The translations under genes and the position numbers were made by a program. The notes beneath the pieces are model-generated. The model searched no databases. It saw only the letters and a list, made by a program, of their open reading frames with translations, and was not told the origin of the DNA. From assembly GCA_008330645.1 (NCBI GenBank), contig VLTN01000047.1, positions 124,001-188,000 on the forward strand: a DNA stretch of 64,000 nucleotides. Direction: 5' to 3'. Shown in pieces: positions 59,369 through 64,000 of the stretch. Position 1 is the stretch's first letter. Every line of letters starts with the position of its first letter. Source of the DNA: Cafeteria roenbergensis. Its lineage: Eukaryota; Sar; Bigyra; Bicosoecida; Cafeteriaceae.

Positions 59369-62269
59369 ATGGCTGAGGCATATCTGCGGCAGTTCGTGGA
59401 GCAGAACCCGGATGCGACCAAGGTGAGGCGCCAACGCGACAAGCGCCGCGCGATTGCCGCCGCGCTGGCCCGCTCGCGGGCCGCTTGGCCTCCCGCGAGG
59501 CCGTGCCGCCCGCGAAAGGGCGGCAGTTCGGTGCGCGCTGTACGATCGCTGCCTGGCTCCGCAGCAGCCCGAGTGGCGTGCGCTCCGCGGCAGCCACGCC
59601 GTCAGCAAAGCAAAGACGCGCTTGAACGTCGCGGCGCAAATCGCATGCACCGCACCTCTGGCTGCGTGAACCCCGGTTGCTCGTCGTGGTATAGTTTCGC
59701 CGATGGGGCTCGGTGACGCCCCCGCGGGCTGCGACTCTCGCGCTCAACGCATCCCCCCCCTCCGAGGCGCTGCTGTGTTTGCTTGCCGCAGCTGTCGCTC
59801 GCACGCCGAGGCGTCTCCTCGCTGGAGCCGATTCTGCCGCTCCTGGCTCGACTGCACTCCCTGCGGGAGCTGGACATCTCCAACAATACGCTCCGGTCGC
59901 TCCCAGCCGACCTCTCGGCAGCGCTGCCGCGTGTGGAGTGCTTGTTCATGGCAGGCAACCCGATCGCCTCCAGCAAAGTTGTGATTCCCGGGCTCAAGTC
60001 CCTCCCGCAGCTTCGCCGCTTGAACATCGACCTTGGCTCGGAGTCGCAGGAGGACGAGGTGGTGCTTGCTTTGCGGAACCTGATGTTCTTCAACTCCATC
60101 AGCATCTACGAGGACGACGGGGCGCAGCCCGCTGCTGATGGCGGACAGGAGGCAAGCAACGGCAGCCACGGTGGTGACGGCCACGGCGCAGCGGACAGCA
60201 AGGGCGCGGCTGCTGACACGGAAGCTGCTGCCGCCCCGCAAGGCCGCGGCGCCGCCGACGCTGGCGCGGCGAGCGAGCGCAGCGAGGGCTCCGACGCGGC
60301 GGCTGCGGCATCTGGCGACGACGGTGCCGCAGCGGCTGACACCGGGGACGACGAGGGGAACGACGACGACGAAGACGACGACGACTTCCCTATCCGCGAA
60401 GTGGCCATGACAGAGGACGACCTCGAGGCGGTGGCGCTGGTCTTCGGCGCGCTCAAGGCTCTGCGGGCCGACGTGGCAGGCGTCGACCAAGATGCCCTGA
60501 CGCTCGCGTTCGACGCCCATGTGGAGGCTGTGATGCAGCGCTTGCGAGAGCGCCTGGAGCACGAGGGCGACCCGTTCGTCAGGCAGGCCGCCATTCTGTC
60601 GGCCAAGCACGACCTCTACGACGTTGTGGCAGCGCAGGTGGCCGAGCACGCCGCCTCCGGCCCGGCGTCGAAGCAGTTCGCCGCCGTTGTGCGCCGGCTT
60701 CGGGCCGAGCAGCAGCAGGTCGTGGCCGAGCTGCCCATGGTGGTGGCAGATGCGACGGAACACGCGCGCCGCCGCCTTGAGAAGCAGCGTGCCCGCACGG
60801 CTGGGTCTGAAGAGCGAGCAGCAGAGCTCCTCAAGGCCGCCAGCTTCCTCGAGACACACGTGAACGCGGCCAGGGACGAGCAGGAGGCCATGGCGCAGGC
60901 GTTCGAGCAGGACCGCGCCCGGCTGAGCGAGCGCATCCGTGCCCTGGAGGCGGAGAACGCGTCGCTGCGCGTGACTGCCCGCCAGTTTGGCGGCTCCGAA
61001 GCCGTGCGCAAGCTCAGCCCCAGCAAGGGCCCCAGCCTGCGCGCGTCGGCGCTGTCGGACGATGACTATGCCCGGCCAGACGGGTCCGCTCCCGACGCCC
61101 CCAAGGCCGCCGCAGGGGCGATGCCGCCGCCACCGCCCACCGGCTACGCGGCCAGGCACGCCGCGGCACGCGCTGCCGACAGTTCGGCCGCCTCCGCATC
61201 GGCTGCCCCCGTGTTTGCGACGGCCCAGCGCGCGGCAGCCGCTTCCGCGCTCGACAGCTCGGACGCATACGAGGCCGGGCCGGGGTCGAGCGCGACGAGC
61301 GTGGCCACTGTGCCGACGTCCTCGGGAGTGGCGATCAAGGCCTTGACGCTGAAGCAGCTCAAGGCCACGATCGAGGCCATCTACGCCTCGAAGAAGCGCT
61401 TCGATGCAAAGTGCGCCAAGGCCAAGCTGCCTCGCGAAACCCTGGAGCAGCACATCTACACGTACCTCAATCAGCAGTACGGATTGCGAAAGCTCATCGT
61501 CAAGCACGTGGCCGCCATCGTCAAGGCCGTGAACCGCTTTTCGGCCGTGGACAACGACGTGTGCGTGTTCGGCCAGATCCTCCGCAACGAGGTGGAGGAG
61601 AAGTTCGTGCAGACGCAGTCGAGCCTCAAGGGCACGGTGAAGGACCTGCTGCGCGTGTTCCTCAAGGGCAAGCACCCGCACAAGACGGACTCGGTCATCG
61701 ATCGCCTGCTCCGGCAGCGCATGAGCACCGTCGTCTTCCGCGAGGAGTGGCAGGACATGGTGAGGTACATGTACAAGGAGGAGGACGCCGACGCGCTCTG
61801 CCGCATCCTGGGGGAGGTTATCGCGGCCGACCCGCAAGCCTCGTCGCGGCTGCGCCACTTCAAGGCCATGCAAAAGGGCGCGGACGAGGTCGCCGCCGAG
61901 GGCGCTGACCTCGTGGGCCGGGCAGGCGCACAGCGCAAGGCCGACGCCAGGCAGCGCAAGCAGGCGGAGCTCCACCGAGAGGCCGTGGACAAGGGCGCCG
62001 TCAACTATGGCTCGCTTCTCAAGACCATGCTGGACTTCCAGCTGCGCGGACACCAAAAGTACCTCGAGAAGTTCCGCCGCGTGTTCTCGCATGTCGACGC
62101 CGATGGGAACGGCGTCGTGGACGAGCCCGAGTTCCGCCGGCTCGTCAAGGGCATCGATTCCTCCAAGAACGACGCCCAGATCGACAGCTTGGTTGCGCTG
62201 GTTGACCCCTTCGGCCACGGTCACATCACCTTCAGCGACTGCGTCGAGTCGCTGCTGGGCCACCCGTGA
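59369..62269 (+). CDS. Flagellar-type LRR / coiled-coil / EF-hand protein
   Basis: Exons are 59369-59422 and 59792-62269, with a 369-nt intron GTGAGG...GCCGCAG in phase 0; about 843 aa. A short leucine-rich-repeat region (LHSLRELDISNNTLRSLP, VECLFMAGNPIASSK, LPQLRRLNIDLGSESQEDEV) is capped and followed by an Ala/Asp-rich linker and helices. The central module LTLKQLKATIEAIYASKKRF, LPRETLEQHIYTYLNQQYGL and DNDVCVFGQILRNEVEEKF is the pattern I associate with axonemal or ciliary proteins of protists and animals (TSNAXIP1-like and EF-hand relatives). The C-terminus has one canonical EF-hand loop, DADGNGVVDEPE, and a second degenerate one (DPFGHGHITFSD), so calcium binding is likely at one site. 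The tiny first exon (MAEAYLRQFVEQNPDATK) joins the LRR in phase. Localisation to the flagellum is inferred from the family pattern. Confidence 0.78.
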
Positions 62270-62768
62270 CCGGCTGCGCCTGCCCGCCCGTCCACCCCCA
62301 CTGCGTGTGGAAGCTGCGTCGTTCTGCCTCGCCTTCGGCGTGACCTCCACGCGGGGCCTGCTTGTTTGTGCATTTGTGTGACGCGCTGGCATTCGAAGCA
62401 GATGTGAGCGGCGCTCGGGCACGGCTCTTGCCTCATGGTTGCTGCGCTCGGCACGCCCATCGTGCAATGGCGGCGGTCCTTCCAAGCGCGCGCTTGAGCG
62501 GGCCGTGCGATGGGGGAAAGAAGCCCATCGCACCTGGCAGCCGCGGGCACGCGAGTGTGCGTGTGCGTGTGCAAAGGCATGCGTGCAGCACCCCGCAACT
62601 CAAGGTTCCCCCTCCCAGCAGCCCAGGCGGGAGAGGGGAGCGCCAAAACACCTCAGAGGCAGCTCCGTTCAAGTACCAGCAGCATACCTCACACCACGCG
62701 ACCCTTGCCCACGAGCTGCCGCCTAGCCCAGCACGGCAGCAGCAACGACGGGGCTGGCAAAGAAACAC
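62270..62768. other. Convergent intergenic region
   Basis: 499 bp between the convergent stops of the LRR/EF-hand gene and RPS21. A short GT-rich run lies near 62550-62575. No RNA gene, repeat array or coding family is visible. Confidence 0.45.
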
Positions 62769-63183
62769 TCAGGCCTCGACCGCAGCGGCGTCGGCGCGGG
62801 CGATGAGGGTGTTGAGAGCCTGGTCGGCCTCGCCCTTCTGGCGCACGTAGCCGCAGAGGGCAAAGGTGCGGAAGGTGCCGGCGTAGCGGCCAGTGGCGGC
62901 GTCAACATCGCCCACGTTGATCTGCACGGCGGCGTGGTCCTTGGCCGTGATCAGGCGGTTGGTCCACGAGCTGCGGGGACAGGGCACAGGCGGGAACCAC
63001 GCAGAAACCTTGGCGCCTGCCCCGCTAGCAGCCTCCGGCCGGCCCTCGGGGGCGCTGCAGGGCGCGAAAGGGCGCCGCGCAGCACAACAAGCCCGGCAGA
63101 GTCCAGGCGGCCCCGCTTGAGGCCCGTGCTCACCACTTGCGCGGGATGTAGAGGTCCACGTTGGTGCCGTCGACGTTCTGCAT
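62769..63183 (-). CDS. RPS21: 40S ribosomal protein eS21
   Basis: Small-subunit ribosomal protein found near the uS2 binding site and needed for 18S rRNA maturation. Exons are 63183-63134 and 62970-62769, with a 163-nt intron GTGAGC...CCCGCAG in phase 2. The product is 83 aa, exactly the human length. The N-terminus MQNVDGTNVDLYIPRKC corresponds to MQNDAGEFVDLYVPRKC in human, with the Cys codon split by the intron. Exon 2 has TNRLITAKDHAAVQINVGDV, GRYAGTFRTFALCGYVRQKG and a short alanine-rich C-terminus ending AAAVEA. The match covers the whole chain. It is divergent from ALG3 with 177 bp between starts. Confidence 0.97.
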
Positions 63184-63360
63184 GTCTGCTGCGGAAAGTC
63201 CGGGCCGGGAGGGGTCTGGGCGAGGTGAGACGGCGCTCGGGCGCCGAAATTCCGTGACGTCTGTTGAGCGATCGCTCGTTTGGGCGGCAGTTCGGCTCTG
63301 CCGGGCGTCGCTTGCCGCAATTGGCTCTGGCACGCGCGCCGGGTTGGCCGGGCGGGCATC

Positions 63361-64000
63361 ATGGAGGCTCTCCGGTGGGCCGCAGACGTGCTTTTCTCGT
63401 GGAAGCGGTTCCACATCCTTGCTGCGGCGGTCATCGCGTTCGAGGTGATTGCCTGCGCGGCCGCAATTCGCTTTGTGCCGTGTGAGTCTGGCATGGCCGC
63501 GCGCGGCGGGGCCGCCTGGCGGCCGGCGCTCCGAACCCCAACCGCAGGCGTTCGCTCCAGAGGTTGTGACGCGCCGGGTCCTCTGCGTCGCCTGGGACAC
63601 GGCCCTCCCGGCGCTCTCTTGCCGGGGCGCGGCGGCCGCCCGGGCGACGCGGTCCCTGCCCCGGTTGCACTCCGGTGCCCCTGGACGCCGGGCCAGCGCC
63701 GCTGAGCCCGTTCCCACGTCCCATCACGCCGTCGCTGCCGCGCCCGCAGACACGGAAATCGATTGGAAGGCGTACATGCAAGAGGTGGGGGGCTTCCTCG
63801 GCGGAGAGCTCGACTACATGAATCTGCGCGGCGGCACGGGTGAGCAGCACCCTGGCCGGAGCGGCTTGGGCACGGGCGAGCGCGCAGCCAGCCCGTCGCG
63901 CGCCCTTCCTGTTCTGAATGGCACGGTTTGGAGGCTTGTGGCGCTCTGCCGCGACGCGAACCTCCGCAGGGCCGCTCGTGTACCCGGCCGGGTTCGTCTG
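63361..64000 (+). CDS. ALG3: Dolichyl-P-Man:Man5GlcNAc2-PP-dolichol alpha-1,3-mannosyltransferase, 5' part
   Basis: ER-membrane glycosyltransferase that adds the first lumenal mannose to the dolichol-linked N-glycan precursor. Exons visible are 63361-63481, 63750-63839 and 63970 to the window edge, with introns of 268 and 130 nt and matching phase 1 at both. The first exon holds the N-terminal membrane helix (FHILAAAVIAFEVIACAAAI). The diagnostic lumenal loop follows: VPYTEIDWKAYMQEVGGFLG, LDYMNLRGGTGPLVYPAGFV, equivalent to human YTEIDWKAYMAEV and GDTGPLVYPAGFV. The acidic pair in EIDW, important in this GT-C family, is present. The remaining two-thirds of the gene lies beyond the window. 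Presence of ALG3 implies the organism builds lumenal mannose additions on its N-glycans. Confidence 0.95.

Noticed and set aside
59744-62533. Long minus-strand frame opposite the LRR/EF-hand gene
   Set aside because: Antisense shadow; the plus strand has LRR and EF-hand motifs and in-phase splicing.
1-64000. Virus-like or transposable elements anywhere in the window
   Set aside because: No reverse transcriptase, integrase, transposase, capsid-like or terminal-repeat signature was recognised; all repeats seen are in-gene tandem arrays or simple sequence.

Overview
This window is a compact, strongly G+C-rich stretch of nuclear DNA from a single-celled eukaryote. The genes belong to eukaryote-only machinery: exosome, farnesyltransferase, RNA polymerase I, 26S proteasome, formin and ALG3. 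Many are split by short spliceosomal introns of about 93-370 nt, almost all opening GTGAG and closing in a pyrimidine-poor CAG. Genes sit on both strands with gaps of tens to a few hundred bases, often in divergent pairs. A tubulin-tail-type carboxypeptidase and a flagellar-type LRR/EF-hand protein suggest a flagellate. The composition, intron style and a PTEN-formin would fit a heterotrophic stramenopile (for example a bicosoecid), but that assignment is inference only.

Layout. 1-12 kb: partial exosome subunit EXOSC7 (-), protein farnesyltransferase beta (+), methionine synthase reductase (-), an acyl-CoA-thioesterase-like protein (-), an 83-nt homopolymer, an EEP-family nuclease/phosphatase (-), the splicing factor RED/IK (+) and an LYR-motif protein (+). 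12-22 kb: RNA polymerase I second-largest subunit (-, intronless), a small cysteine-rich membrane protein (+), and an eIF4G-like protein that has the C-terminal HEAT domains but no visible MIF4G domain (-). 22-30.4 kb: a giant formin (+) with a PTEN-like phosphatase/C2 module, ten near-identical 70-residue repeats resembling the WASHC3 C-terminal motif, an FH2 domain, and a WH2/DAD-like tandem tail that carries one apparent 1-nt deletion. 30.5-44 kb: an ADCK/ABC1 atypical kinase (-), a phosphoglycerate-mutase-fold phosphatase (-), two unrecognised alanine-rich proteins (+), and proteasome ATPase Rpt4/PSMC6 (-). 44-64 kb: an AI-2E-transporter-like membrane protein with a giant insert (+), a cytosolic carboxypeptidase with a very long disordered tail (+), an unrecognised coiled-coil/prion-like protein (-), a flagellar-type LRR/EF-hand protein (+), ribosomal protein eS21 (-) and partial ALG3 (+).

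There is no operon-like logic. Most genes are housekeeping, covering RNA decay, prenylation, methionine/cobalamin metabolism, splicing, rRNA transcription, translation, protein turnover and N-glycosylation. The most unusual parts are the formin with its two freshly homogenised repeat arrays, a WH2-like motif shared between the formin tail and the methionine synthase reductase linker, and an intronless EEP gene followed at once by an uninterrupted A83 tract, which looks like a retrocopy.

Exon boundaries were placed by eye from GT/AG sites, reading-frame phase and remembered family sequences. No transcript, database or alignment was available. I saw no rRNA, tRNA, CRISPR array, virus-like element or recognisable transposon.
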